Shown in pieces: positions 24,483-33,438 of a stretch of DNA of 64,000 nucleotides (the stretch's first letter is position 1; every line of letters starts with the position of its first letter). The notes below the pieces were generated by a model, which had not been told where the DNA came from, made no database searches, and saw only the letters and a list, made by a program, of their open reading frames with translations. The stretch comes from CAKSQF01 sp963628435 (GTDB taxonomy: Bacteria > Bacillota > Clostridia > Oscillospirales > CAG-272): contig CAVGEY010000001.1 of assembly GCA_963628435.1 (NCBI GenBank), positions 98,352-162,351 of the forward strand. The letters are read 5' to 3'. Position numbers and translations under genes: made by a program.

Positions 24483-25781
24483 TTGGAAAAAGAAAAAAAA
24501 TACTGCCTTGCGATTGACATCGGCGCATCTTCGGGCAGACATATCGTCGGCAGCGAGGAAAACGGGAAAATGACGGTTGACGAGGTTTTTCGCTTTCCGA
24601 ACGGAGTCTGCGAAAAAGACGGCCGTCTTACATGGGACATCGATGCGCTTTTTGAAAACGTGAAACGCGGAATCGATGCCGCAATCGAAAAATATCCGAA
24701 TATCGCCTGCCTTTCGATTGACACGTGGGGAATCGATTATGTCCTTCTCCGCGGAGACGATGAGGTTAAGCCCGTTTATGCCTACCGCGACAGAGAAACC
24801 GAGAAGATCGTTCCGAAGGTGCATGAAATAATCGATTTTACGACGCTCTATGAGCGTACGGGCTGTCAGTATCAGCCGTTCAACAGCATTTATCAGCTTT
24901 ACAGAGACAAATGCTGCGGCAGACTTGACGGAGTTACCGATTTTCTGATGATGCCCGAGTATCTGCTCTGGAAGCTCTGCAAAAACAAGGTCAAGGAATA
25001 CACGAACGCCACCACGACGGGACTTATAAACGCCGAAAGCGGCGATTTCGACCGTGTGATTATCGAAAAGCTCGGTCTGCCCTCCGAAATTTTCAGAACA
25101 CCCGAAAAGCCGGGCAAGATTATCGGCGAATATAAGGGTATAAAGTGTCTGCTCTGCGCGACTCACGACACGGCATCGGCCGTTGAGGGAATCCCGATGG
25201 AAAACGGGGAAAACGAGCCGTATATCTCGTCGGGAACATGGTCGCTGCTCGGAGTAAAGACGGCAAAGCCGATTACCGACAAATCGGGAATCGATGGCAA
25301 CTGGTCGAACGAGGGCGGTGTCGGCTACAACCGCTATCAGAAAAATATCATGGGAATGTGGCCGGTAAACCGTCTGAAAGACGAACTCTGCCCCGAGCTT
25401 AATTTCAAAGAGATCGAAAAACTCGCAGCCGAGAGCCGTTTTGACGGGATTGTCGATATCAACGCCGCCGATTTTCTGTCGCCCGACAGCATGAAAGAGG
25501 CGTTTGACCGCGTTCTCGGAAAAGCGCCCGAAAATATCGGCGACTATTTCAGATGCGCGTACGCGTCGCTTGCCGTAAGCTATAAAACTTCGGTCGAAGA
25601 ACTTGAAAAGAATACGGGCAGACAGTTCGGGAAACTGTATATTGTGGGCGGAGGAGCGAAAAACCTCTTCCTGAACAGGCTGACCGAATCGGCCGTCGGG
25701 AAAAAGGTCGTCGCTTTGCCGATCGAGGCAACCGCTATCGGAAATCTTAAAATTCAAGCGGAGGCGGAAATTCGAAAGTGA
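24483..25781 (+). CDS. rhaB: Rhamnulokinase
   Basis: A 432-residue FGGY-family kinase phosphorylating L-rhamnulose at O1. N-terminal phosphate site AIDIGASSGRH, substrate region IDTWGIDYVLL and RDRETE, and C-terminal ATP site YIVGGGAKNLFLN are typical of RhaB; length is at the short end. I start at TTG 24483 because GGAGG (24471-24475) is 7 bases away; the ATG at 24477 is only 1 base from it. It is the first gene of the rhamnose operon, followed by rhaA and rhaD at short gaps. Confidence 0.92.
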   Translation: MEKEKKYCLAIDIGASSGRHIVGSEENGKMTVDEVFRFPNGVCEKDGRLTWDIDALFENVKRGIDAAIEKYPNIACLSIDTWGIDYVLLRGDDEVKPVYAYRDRETEKIVPKVHEIIDFTTLYERTGCQYQPFNSIYQLYRDKCCGRLDGVTDFLMMPEYLLWKLCKNKVKEYTNATTTGLINAESGDFDRVIIEKLGLPSEIFRTPEKPGKIIGEYKGIKCLLCATHDTASAVEGIPMENGENEPYISSGTWSLLGVKTAKPITDKSGIDGNWSNEGGVGYNRYQKNIMGMWPVNRLKDELCPELNFKEIEKLAAESRFDGIVDINAADFLSPDSMKEAFDRVLGKAPENIGDYFRCAYASLAVSYKTSVEELEKNTGRQFGKLYIVGGGAKNLFLNRLTESAVGKKVVALPIEATAIGNLKIQAEAEIRK

Positions 25782-25811
25782 ATTATCCGACTTCGGAAAG
25801 GAAAATATAAT

Positions 25812-27062
25812 ATGAGCTACGAAACCGCAAAGAAAAAATATGAGGCGCTGGGTGTCGATGTCGACGCGGCGCTGAAAAAGTTATCCGAAATTCCGGTATC
25901 TCTGCACTGCTGGCAGGGAGATGATGTCCGCGGATTCGATACCGATCCGAACAAACCGCTCACGGGCGGCATACAGACGACCGGCAACTATCCCGGAAGA
26001 GCGAGAACACCCGACGAACTTATGTCGGACATCGAAGAGGTACTGAAACTCTGCCCCGGAAAGAAAAAGCTGAATCTTCATGCAAGCTATGCCGTTTTCG
26101 AAAACGGAGAGTGGGCCGACCGCGACAAACTCGAACCGAAACATTTCGAGGCGTGGGTTAAATTCTGCAAAAAGAACGGTCTCGGCGCCGATTTCAACCC
26201 CACATTTTTCTCGCATGAGAAATGCGATCCGCTGACTCTTTCGAGTCCGAACGAGGAAACGAGAAAATTCTGGGTAGAGCACGGCAAGGCATCGGTGCGT
26301 ATTTCCGAATATCTCGCCGAAGAGCTGGGACAGGTCTGCACCATGAACATCTGGACGGGCGACGGATTCAAAGACATTCCCGCCGACCGGGTCGGACCGA
26401 GAATGAGATATAAGGAATCGATTGACGAAATCCTTTCCGAGCCGTACGATTTCAACAAGGTGAAGCCCTGCATCGAGAGCAAGGTGTTCGGCATCGGAGT
26501 CGAAAGCTACACGGTCGGCAGCGCCGAGTTCGCCCTCTGCTATGCAGCCATGAACAAAGACCGCTGCATACCGCTCATGGACAACGGACATTATCATCCG
26601 ACCGAGGTCGTAAGCGACAAAATTCCGTCTCTGCTCGCATTCTTCCCCGAAATCGCGCTGCATATCACCCGCCCCGTACGCTGGGACAGCGACCATGTTG
26701 TGCTTTTCGATGACGAAACGAGAGAAATATGCAAGGAAATCGTACGCTGCGGCGGAGCGGACGGACGCGTTCATATCGCGCTCGACTATTTCGACGCATC
26801 GGTCAACCGTATTGCCGCATGGACTGTCGGATTCCGCAATCTGCAGAAGGCTCTGCTTTACGCTCTCCTTACTCCCGATATGACAAAAGTACAGGATGCC
26901 TATGATTTCACAAGCCTGCTCGTATGTCAGGATGAGCTGAAAACTCTGCCGTTCGGAGATATCTGGGCGCACTACTGCGAAATAAGCGGAGTGCCGCAGG
27001 ACGGCGAATGGCTCGGTATTGTAAGAGATTACGAAAAAAATGTTCTTGAAAAGAGAGTATGA
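25812..27062 (+). CDS. rhaA: L-rhamnose isomerase
   Basis: A 416-residue isomerase converting L-rhamnose to L-rhamnulose. It matches RhaA throughout: SLHCWQGDDVRGFD near the start, KLNLHASYAVFE, the metal-binding block around LMDNGHYHPTEVVSDKIPS and the HITRPVRWDSDHVV segment. Length equals the family norm. AAAGG lies about 10 bases from the ATG. It is the middle gene of rhaB-rhaA-rhaD. Confidence 0.96.
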   Translation: MSYETAKKKYEALGVDVDAALKKLSEIPVSLHCWQGDDVRGFDTDPNKPLTGGIQTTGNYPGRARTPDELMSDIEEVLKLCPGKKKLNLHASYAVFENGEWADRDKLEPKHFEAWVKFCKKNGLGADFNPTFFSHEKCDPLTLSSPNEETRKFWVEHGKASVRISEYLAEELGQVCTMNIWTGDGFKDIPADRVGPRMRYKESIDEILSEPYDFNKVKPCIESKVFGIGVESYTVGSAEFALCYAAMNKDRCIPLMDNGHYHPTEVVSDKIPSLLAFFPEIALHITRPVRWDSDHVVLFDDETREICKEIVRCGGADGRVHIALDYFDASVNRIAAWTVGFRNLQKALLYALLTPDMTKVQDAYDFTSLLVCQDELKTLPFGDIWAHYCEISGVPQDGEWLGIVRDYEKNVLEKRV

Positions 27063-27065
27063 AAG

Positions 27066-27881
27066 ATGGAAAAACTTAAAATAGAAAACGCGCCTTTTAT
27101 GGTTGAGATGGTACGCACCGCGACCAATATGTATAATCACGGATGGGACGAGCGCAACGGCGGAAATATCAGCCTTATGCTCGATAAGGAAGAGGTCGAG
27201 CCTTATCTTGACGGAACCGTCAGAAAAATAATTCAGACGGGATTTGCCTGCCCCGAACTTGACGGAAAATATTTTCTCGTCACCGGTACCGGCAAATATT
27301 TCAAAAACGTTCAGTACGCCCCGAATGTAAATCTCGGTCTGCTCAGACTCGTAAACGGGGGCAGAGAGGCCGAAATCCTCTGGGGATATGATGACGGCGG
27401 CAAATTCACATCCGAATTTCCCGCTCACATGATGAGCCATGCCGCCCGTCTCGCCGTAAACCCGAAAAACCGCGTGGTTATGCACTGCCATCCGGCAAAT
27501 CTGCTCGCAATGAGCTATGTTCATACTCTCGACGAGCGTGAATTTACACGTACCCTCTGGCAGATGTGTACCGAATGTGTCGTCGTATTCCCCGACGGTG
27601 TGAATGTTCTGCCCTGGATGCTCTGCGGCACAAACGAGATAGGAGAGGCAACCGCCGAAAAGATGAAGAGCGCACGCCTTGTCGTATGGTCGCAGCACGG
27701 AATCTACGGCGCGGGATGCGATCTCGACGAAACATTCGGACTTATCGAAACGGCCGAAAAGGCTGCCGAAATCTATATGAAAATCGCTCATCTGCCGAGA
27801 CTCAACACAATCACCGATGAGCAGATGCATCTGCTCGAAAAGCATTTCGGCGTAAAGGCAAGAGACGGCTACCTGAAATAA
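27066..27881 (+). CDS. rhaD: Rhamnulose-1-phosphate aldolase
   Basis: A 271-residue class II aldolase cleaving L-rhamnulose 1-phosphate into DHAP and L-lactaldehyde. It shows the zinc site HCHPANLLAM, GNISLML near the N-terminus and WSQHGIYGAG. It starts 3 bases after the rhaA stop, so translation is coupled; the ribosome site lies inside the rhaA end. No lactaldehyde reductase or mutarotase follows in the window. Confidence 0.95.
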   Translation: MEKLKIENAPFMVEMVRTATNMYNHGWDERNGGNISLMLDKEEVEPYLDGTVRKIIQTGFACPELDGKYFLVTGTGKYFKNVQYAPNVNLGLLRLVNGGREAEILWGYDDGGKFTSEFPAHMMSHAARLAVNPKNRVVMHCHPANLLAMSYVHTLDEREFTRTLWQMCTECVVVFPDGVNVLPWMLCGTNEIGEATAEKMKSARLVVWSQHGIYGAGCDLDETFGLIETAEKAAEIYMKIAHLPRLNTITDEQMHLLEKHFGVKARDGYLK

Positions 27882-27920
27882 TAAACCGCAAAATACAAAT
27901 CGAAGGGAATATTATCCGCA

Positions 27921-29708
27921 ATGAAAAGAGAAGAAATAGACGCACGCTATAAATGGGACATGACCAAAGTCTTCGCGAGTGAAGAAGATTTCATAAAAGA
28001 GGCCGATTTTGTCAGATCCGAAATCAACAAATACGACCGCCATGCCGAAAGTATGGCAGACTCGGCGGAGAATCTGCTCTCGGCGCTTTCCGATTATGTG
28101 AATATATCGAGAAGAATCGACAAAATGTACGATTACGCCTCCCGCTCGTTCGATGTCGACACATCCGACAATAAAAGCCAGGCACGCAGAGGCAAGGTAG
28201 AGGATATTTTCGCTCTGTTCGGCGAACATTCCAGCTTTTTCGGACAGAAAATCGTCGAAATCGGCAGCGAAAAGTTCGAGCTTTGGGCAAAAGAACTGCC
28301 CGCACTCGGCGAGTACCGCAATATCGTTCGCGAAAGAATCCGCTACGCGACGCATATTCTTCCCGACAAAGAGGAGAAACTGCTGTCGGTATTTTCGTCA
28401 TCGAAGGGAGGATGCGCGAGCGTATTCTCGATTCTCTCCAATTCGGATATAAAATTCGGCAAGATAAAGGGAGAGGACGGCAAACCCGTCGAACTCACCG
28501 ACACAGGCTATGTTCCGCTTCTTATGTCGGGAGACAGACGCGTCAGAAAAGCGGCGTTTGACCGTATGTATAAGGTGCTCGGCGGATTCCGCAACACATT
28601 CGCGACCATAATGAACGGATTTGTGAAAGAGCAGATTTCATGGTCGAAAGTGAGAAAATTCCCGACGGCGATGGAAGCGTCGGTCTTCAGAGACGATGTT
28701 CCGACCGATATTTGCAACAATCTTATCGATACCGTCGAGAAAAATCTCGGCGTACTTTACCGTTACTATGATTTGAAGCGCCGTATGCTCGGTCTCTCAA
28801 AACTGCACATGTACGATCTTTATCCCGCGGTTGTCGCAGACTGCGACAAAAAGTACGATTACGACGACGCGGTAAAAATCGTGCTTGACGCGCTGAACCC
28901 GCTCGGCGATGAATATGTAAAGACGCTCAAAGAAGGATACGAGAGCGGATGGGTTGACGTTTATCCCACGCCGAACAAGAGAGGCGGCGCATACAGCGGC
29001 GGATCTTACGATACCGCGCCCTATATGCTGCTCAACTACAACGGAAGCTATGACGATGTCTCGACACTCGCGCACGAATCGGGACATTCGATGCACAGCC
29101 ACTATTCCTGCACTTCCAACAGCTATCAGGACAGCGGCTACACGATATTCGTTGCCGAAGTTCCGTCTACCGTAAACGAGCTGCTGCTCGCCAAAGATCA
29201 GCTGAAAAAGGCGACCGACAAAAAGGAAAAGCTGTTCATCATCAATCAGCTGCTCGAAGTGTTCAAGGGAACGCTGTTCAGACAGACGATGTTCGCGAAA
29301 TTCGAAAAAACGATGTATGAGCTTGCCGAAAGCGGCGAAACGCTTACCGCCGATCTGCTCTGCTCGAACTATTATAAAATCGTAAAGAAATATTTCGGAA
29401 AAGACGTCGCCGTCGACAAGGCCATCGAATGCGAGTGGATGCGCATACCGCATTTCTACTACAATTTCTATGTTTACAAGTACGCGACCTGCATTTCGGC
29501 TGCCTGCGCAATCGTAAAGCGCATCGAAGAGGGCGGAGAAGAGTATGTCGGAAAATACATCGACTTTCTGTCCTGCGGAGGCTCGAAATCGCCGCTTGAC
29601 AGTCTGCTTGTGGCAGGCGTGGATCTGCGCTCGCCCGATGTCGTAAAGGATGCCATAGATATGTTCTCCGAACTGCTCGATGAGTTCGAGGAACTTTCGG
29701 CAGAATAA
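27921..29708 (+). CDS. pepF: Oligoendopeptidase F (M3 family)
   Basis: A 595-residue cytoplasmic zinc peptidase degrading oligopeptides. The zinc motif HESGH starts at His385 (LAHESGHSMHSHYS) and the downstream Glu lies in FVAEVPSTVNELLL. Length and domain order (alpha-helical N-terminal lobe, then catalytic M3 domain) match PepF. AAGGG is 13 bases from the ATG. It follows rhaD by 39 bases on the same strand, so it may be read with the rhamnose operon, but it ends in its own strong terminator. No functional link to rhamnose is evident. Confidence 0.93.
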   Translation: MKREEIDARYKWDMTKVFASEEDFIKEADFVRSEINKYDRHAESMADSAENLLSALSDYVNISRRIDKMYDYASRSFDVDTSDNKSQARRGKVEDIFALFGEHSSFFGQKIVEIGSEKFELWAKELPALGEYRNIVRERIRYATHILPDKEEKLLSVFSSSKGGCASVFSILSNSDIKFGKIKGEDGKPVELTDTGYVPLLMSGDRRVRKAAFDRMYKVLGGFRNTFATIMNGFVKEQISWSKVRKFPTAMEASVFRDDVPTDICNNLIDTVEKNLGVLYRYYDLKRRMLGLSKLHMYDLYPAVVADCDKKYDYDDAVKIVLDALNPLGDEYVKTLKEGYESGWVDVYPTPNKRGGAYSGGSYDTAPYMLLNYNGSYDDVSTLAHESGHSMHSHYSCTSNSYQDSGYTIFVAEVPSTVNELLLAKDQLKKATDKKEKLFIINQLLEVFKGTLFRQTMFAKFEKTMYELAESGETLTADLLCSNYYKIVKKYFGKDVAVDKAIECEWMRIPHFYYNFYVYKYATCISAACAIVKRIEEGGEEYVGKYIDFLSCGGSKSPLDSLLVAGVDLRSPDVVKDAIDMFSELLDEFEELSAE

Positions 29709-29720
29709 AAAGATATAACG

Positions 29721-29752
29721 GGACGGCGGATAATTTCCGCCGTCCTTTTTTT
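29721..29752 (+). terminator. Rho-independent terminator after pepF
   Basis: GGACGGCGGA (29721-29730) and TCCGCCGTCC (29736-29745) form a perfect stem with a 5-base loop, followed by seven T. Confidence 0.92.
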
Positions 29753-29765
29753 AACAATTAAAGGG

Positions 29766-29794
29766 TTGACAAATCTGACGCTTTTGTGTATATT
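29766..29794 (+). promoter_or_regulatory. Sigma-A promoter of propeller lipoprotein 1
   Basis: TTGACA (29766-29771), a 17-base spacer and TATATT (29789-29794); TATTAT two bases further (29791-29796) is an alternative -10. It is about 60 bases before the lipoprotein start. Confidence 0.75.
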
Positions 29795-29854
29795 ATCCAT
29801 ATAGTCATATAACCCGTGAATATACAAAATACCGAACTTTGAAATCTGGAGAAA

Positions 29855-31522
29855 ATGAAAGTGATGAAAAAAACCGAAAAATTCGCGGCCGCCCTTTCCG
29901 CGCTGCTCGCGGCATCGATGCTTTTCTGCACGGGATGCTCGAAGAGCGGCGAACAGACGGTCACAGACGAAAAAGACGCCGCGGTTACGACCGCCGCACT
30001 CACAGACGACAGTGAAAAACCGGTCGATACGAGAATAAATCTTTCGGGATATAAAATCGTGGAGCCGGGAACGCAGACGGCAAGCATTAAGAAGGAAATT
30101 CTCGCTCTTGCGGCCGCTGTCGAGGAGATAAACGGCGGTACGGTTGAGCGCGTGAAAACACCGAGCAGTGCGGAGGACGCAAAGGAAATCATCATCGGAG
30201 ATGCCGCAGGCGATGAATCGACGGCGGCACTCGCGACTCTGACATCGGCCGGATATCTGAACGGATATGTCATCAAAGTCGACGGCAGCAGAATAATCAT
30301 CAACGGCACAAATCTTGTTTCGACGGCAATCGCGGTAAGACTTTTCAGAAACGATATGATTGAAAGCGACGGCGGCAGCGCATACTGCACCGCATCGGGA
30401 GAGAAGGTTGAAAAATTGACCGATACAACCATTTCGGTAGGCGGGACCGCATATCTTCAGGTTGAGGATAAAACGGTCGTTTATCAGCCGTCAAGACAGA
30501 ATCCGAATGCGAATCTTTCGTACGGAAAGATAATCGTACTTGAACATAACGGCGACAACAACGGGCTTATTTTCGTTACAGGTCAGTCGATTGACGAGAG
30601 CGATTATATCGTTCACGTCAGCAAAGACGGCGGCAAGACATTCGAGATACAGTCGCGAATCAGAACCAAAAAGACCGGAATGGTCGCGAACTGGCAGCCC
30701 TGCATCTACGAACTGCCGTGCGCGGTCGGCGATCTTGCCGAAGGTACCCTGATATTCGCGGGATGCGTGCGCGACAACAATACGTCATATCTTACCGAGA
30801 TAACACTCTGGAAGAGCACAAATCTCGGCGAAACATGGAGCACGCTGTCGGTCTGCGCCAAGGGCGGCGGACTTACCGGCGATGTCGCGGGACTCTGGGA
30901 GCCTTTCCTCTATGCCGAGGACGGCAAACTCTACTGTCTGTATTCGGATGAAACCGATCCCGACCACAGTCAGATGCTCTCGCTCAAATATACCGAAGAC
31001 GGTAAAAACTGGAGTGACCGGGTCATTATCACGGCATGCGCCGATAAGAAGCTGCGCCCCGGTATGATTGCCATGACAAAACTGCCGACAGGCGAGTATT
31101 TCGTCGTATACGAGATGGTCGGCATATACGGTAACCCGATTCATTATAAAAAATCGAAGAGCCTTACCGATTGGGGCGACACATCGGAAAACGGTACGAT
31201 AATCGCGACAAATGCGGGAGAAAAGCTCGGCTCGTCGCCGTACTGCGTATGGACGCCGCTCGGCGGTGAAAACGGAATGATTATCGTTACGGGAAAATTC
31301 ATGGCATCGGGCGCAAGCTCGACCGGAAGCGACTGGCTTATAAGCTTCGATCTCGGCAATACATGGAAAGCCTGCGACAATCCGCTGCCCTATAAGGACG
31401 GAGCCTACTCTCCCGGAATGTTTGTCGCAAAAGACGGAAGCATCTACTATGCGAACAGCGTCGAGTGCGATTTCAGAAATATGCTCTGTCTCGCGATGAC
31501 TCATATCACCGTCATAGAATGA
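29855..31522 (+). CDS. Lipoprotein with GH67N/GH20b-like N-domain and Asp-box beta-propeller (GH93/GH33-like), paralogue 1
   Basis: A 555-residue protein with a lipoprotein signal (lipid Cys28 in LFCTGCSKS). Residues about 45-185 resemble the small domain that precedes many glycosidase barrels (EIIIGDAAG, GYVIKVDGSRIIINGT). From about 195 there is a propeller with Asp boxes SKDGGKTF, STNLGETW and SFDLGNTW. The stretches GLWEPFLYAEDGKLYCLYSDETD and LRPGMIAMTKLPTGEYFVVYEM recall GH93 exo-arabinanases more than GH33 sialidases. It would act outside the membrane on polysaccharide. It is the first of three tandem paralogues, with its own promoter and terminator. Catalytic activity is inferred, and a purely binding role is possible. 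Confidence 0.78.
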   Translation: MKVMKKTEKFAAALSALLAASMLFCTGCSKSGEQTVTDEKDAAVTTAALTDDSEKPVDTRINLSGYKIVEPGTQTASIKKEILALAAAVEEINGGTVERVKTPSSAEDAKEIIIGDAAGDESTAALATLTSAGYLNGYVIKVDGSRIIINGTNLVSTAIAVRLFRNDMIESDGGSAYCTASGEKVEKLTDTTISVGGTAYLQVEDKTVVYQPSRQNPNANLSYGKIIVLEHNGDNNGLIFVTGQSIDESDYIVHVSKDGGKTFEIQSRIRTKKTGMVANWQPCIYELPCAVGDLAEGTLIFAGCVRDNNTSYLTEITLWKSTNLGETWSTLSVCAKGGGLTGDVAGLWEPFLYAEDGKLYCLYSDETDPDHSQMLSLKYTEDGKNWSDRVIITACADKKLRPGMIAMTKLPTGEYFVVYEMVGIYGNPIHYKKSKSLTDWGDTSENGTIIATNAGEKLGSSPYCVWTPLGGENGMIIVTGKFMASGASSTGSDWLISFDLGNTWKACDNPLPYKDGAYSPGMFVAKDGSIYYANSVECDFRNMLCLAMTHITVIE

Positions 31523-31536
31523 AATTCATAAAAAAT

Positions 31537-31575
31537 CGGAGCCGATTTTCAAAGAACCGGCTCCGGATTTTTTTT
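31537..31575 (+). terminator. Rho-independent terminator after propeller lipoprotein 1
   Basis: CGGAGCCG (31537-31544) pairs with CGGCTCCG (31558-31565), followed by GA and a run of eight T. Confidence 0.85.
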
Positions 31576-31594
31576 GCAAAAACCGAAAATCATG

Positions 31595-31623
31595 TTGACA
31601 AGCGAACGAATATAATATATAAT
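31595..31623 (+). promoter_or_regulatory. Consensus sigma-A promoter of propeller genes 2 and 3
   Basis: A perfect TTGACA (31595-31600), 17-base spacer and perfect TATAAT (31618-31623), about 80 bases before the lipoprotein start. Confidence 0.88.
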
Positions 31624-31703
31624 TATGCCGAAAAGGCAGCAAAGATATAACGAAAAATTGCGCAATATGACAAATAATAACTCAAATGTGGAGGAAATCG
31701 CCA

Positions 31704-33365
31704 ATGAAAAAAATCAGAAGAATACTCGCGCTTGCGCTCTGCGCCGCGACCGTTCTGTCGGCTTCGCTTACCGCGGGATGCTCGCATGGCACGCAGAACG
31801 TAACGAGCGAAAATACAACGAACGCTTCCGACAGTCAGCCGACAGTCGAGGGAATCGACCTTGCCGGATACAAGATTATCTATTCGGACAATCAGACATC
31901 GACCGTCAGAAAAGAGGTAACATCTCTTGTGTCGGCGGTTCAGGACATTAACGGCATCGAGATGGAACGCACAAAAGAGGCGAGCGATGCGGCAGACGCA
32001 AAAGAAATCATCATCGGCGATACCGCAAGCGGCAAATCGGCAGAGGCACTTGCCGTGCTGACCGCCGCCGGATATGTGAACGGCTACATTATCAGAGTCG
32101 ACGGCACGAGAATCGTCATTAACGGAACAAACTCGAACTCAACGGCAATCGCCGTAAAAAGATTCACCGAAAATATGATCGCAAAAAGCGGCGCCGACAA
32201 GGCGGTCTGCACCGCGAGCGGAGACACGGTCGAGAAACTCTGCGACGAGCTTATCTCGATCGACGGCAAGGCATATCTTCAGGTTGAGAACAAGGCGGTC
32301 GTTTACGAGCCGACAAAGGAAAATCCGAATGTAACCCTGACCTATGCGAAAATTGTTGTGCTTGAACACAACGGCGACAATAACGGACTCATCTTCGTTA
32401 CCGGCGAATCGCTTGACGAAGCGGCATATATTGTCCATGTCAGCACCGACGGCGGCAAAACATTCAGTATCCGCTCGAGAATCACGACAAAAAAATCGGG
32501 AATGGTCGCGAACTGGCAGCCCTTCATCTATGAACTGCCCTGCGCGGTCGGCGATATGCCCGAGGGAACGCTGATATTCGCGGGATGCGTGCGCGACTCC
32601 GCAACAGCGGCACGCACCGAGATTACCCTTTGGAAGAGCACCGATCTCGGAGAAACATGGAGCACACTTTCGGTCTGCGCCAAGGGCGGCGGACTTACGG
32701 GCGATGTTGCCGGACTCTGGGAGCCTTTCCTCTATGCCGAGGACGGCAAACTCTACTGCCTCTATTCCGACGAAACCGATCCCGATCACAGCCAGATGCT
32801 CTCACTTAAATATACATCCGACGGCGAAAATTGGAGCGACAGAGTCATAATCATCGCCTGCGCCGATAAGAATCTGCGTCCCGGAATGGTATCCATGACA
32901 AAACTGCCGACAGGCGAATATTTCGTGACATACGAAATGGTCGGAATGGACGGCAACCCCATTCACTATAAGAAAACAACCGATCTGACCGACTGGGGCG
33001 ACACATCGACAACAGGTACGAAAATCGCCACGAAGGGCGGAAACCGACTCGGCTCATCGCCTTGCTGCGCATGGACTCCTCTCGGCGGCGAAAACGGTAT
33101 GATTATCGTTACCGGTATGTTCATGGGATCGGGAAGCTCGAAAACAGGCACCGACTGGCTTGTAAGCTTCGACCTCGGCAAGACATGGAAATCATGCGAC
33201 AATCCGCTTCCTTATAAATCGGGCAACCACCGCTACGCATATTCGCCCGGACTCTTTGTTGCAAGCGACGGCAGTATCTACTATGTAAACGACATCAACT
33301 GCGAGTCGTCGAGATTCAAGGACAAGGCAAGCATCACAATGGCATATATCACGGTAATAAGCTGA
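31704..33365 (+). CDS. Lipoprotein with GH67N/GH20b-like N-domain and Asp-box beta-propeller, paralogue 2
   Basis: A 553-residue close paralogue of the protein at 29855, with the same order: lipoprotein signal (LTAGC, Cys26), N-domain of about 140 residues, and Asp-box propeller (STDGGKTF, STDLGETW, SFDLGKTW). The GLWEPFLYAEDGKLYCLYSDETD and LRPGMVSMTKLPTGEY blocks are retained. I start at ATG 31704: GGAGG (31690-31694) is 9 bases upstream, while the upstream in-frame ATG at 31686 precedes that site. Compared with paralogue 1, the C-terminus contains an extra GNHRYAYSPGLF segment also present in paralogue 3, so 2 and 3 are closer to each other. Confidence 0.8.
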   Translation: MKKIRRILALALCAATVLSASLTAGCSHGTQNVTSENTTNASDSQPTVEGIDLAGYKIIYSDNQTSTVRKEVTSLVSAVQDINGIEMERTKEASDAADAKEIIIGDTASGKSAEALAVLTAAGYVNGYIIRVDGTRIVINGTNSNSTAIAVKRFTENMIAKSGADKAVCTASGDTVEKLCDELISIDGKAYLQVENKAVVYEPTKENPNVTLTYAKIVVLEHNGDNNGLIFVTGESLDEAAYIVHVSTDGGKTFSIRSRITTKKSGMVANWQPFIYELPCAVGDMPEGTLIFAGCVRDSATAARTEITLWKSTDLGETWSTLSVCAKGGGLTGDVAGLWEPFLYAEDGKLYCLYSDETDPDHSQMLSLKYTSDGENWSDRVIIIACADKNLRPGMVSMTKLPTGEYFVTYEMVGMDGNPIHYKKTTDLTDWGDTSTTGTKIATKGGNRLGSSPCCAWTPLGGENGMIIVTGMFMGSGSSKTGTDWLVSFDLGKTWKSCDNPLPYKSGNHRYAYSPGLFVASDGSIYYVNDINCESSRFKDKASITMAYITVIS

Positions 33366-33438
33366 AAATCCGAACAGTATAAAATAAAATTCCGCATAAG
33401 CGGCGAAACGAACTGTCTTGAAAGGAAGGACAACAACT

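Noticed and set aside
24348..25757. A 469-codon minus-strand frame over rhaB
   Set aside because: Antisense to an intact FGGY kinase, no start signals or domain.
25881..27845. A 654-codon minus-strand open frame across rhaA and rhaD
   Set aside because: It spans two well-recognised genes and their junction, contains no family motif, and arises from codon bias.
31686..31703. Upstream ATG for propeller lipoprotein 2
   Set aside because: It precedes the GGAGG site that serves the ATG at 31704, and it would disturb the signal peptide.
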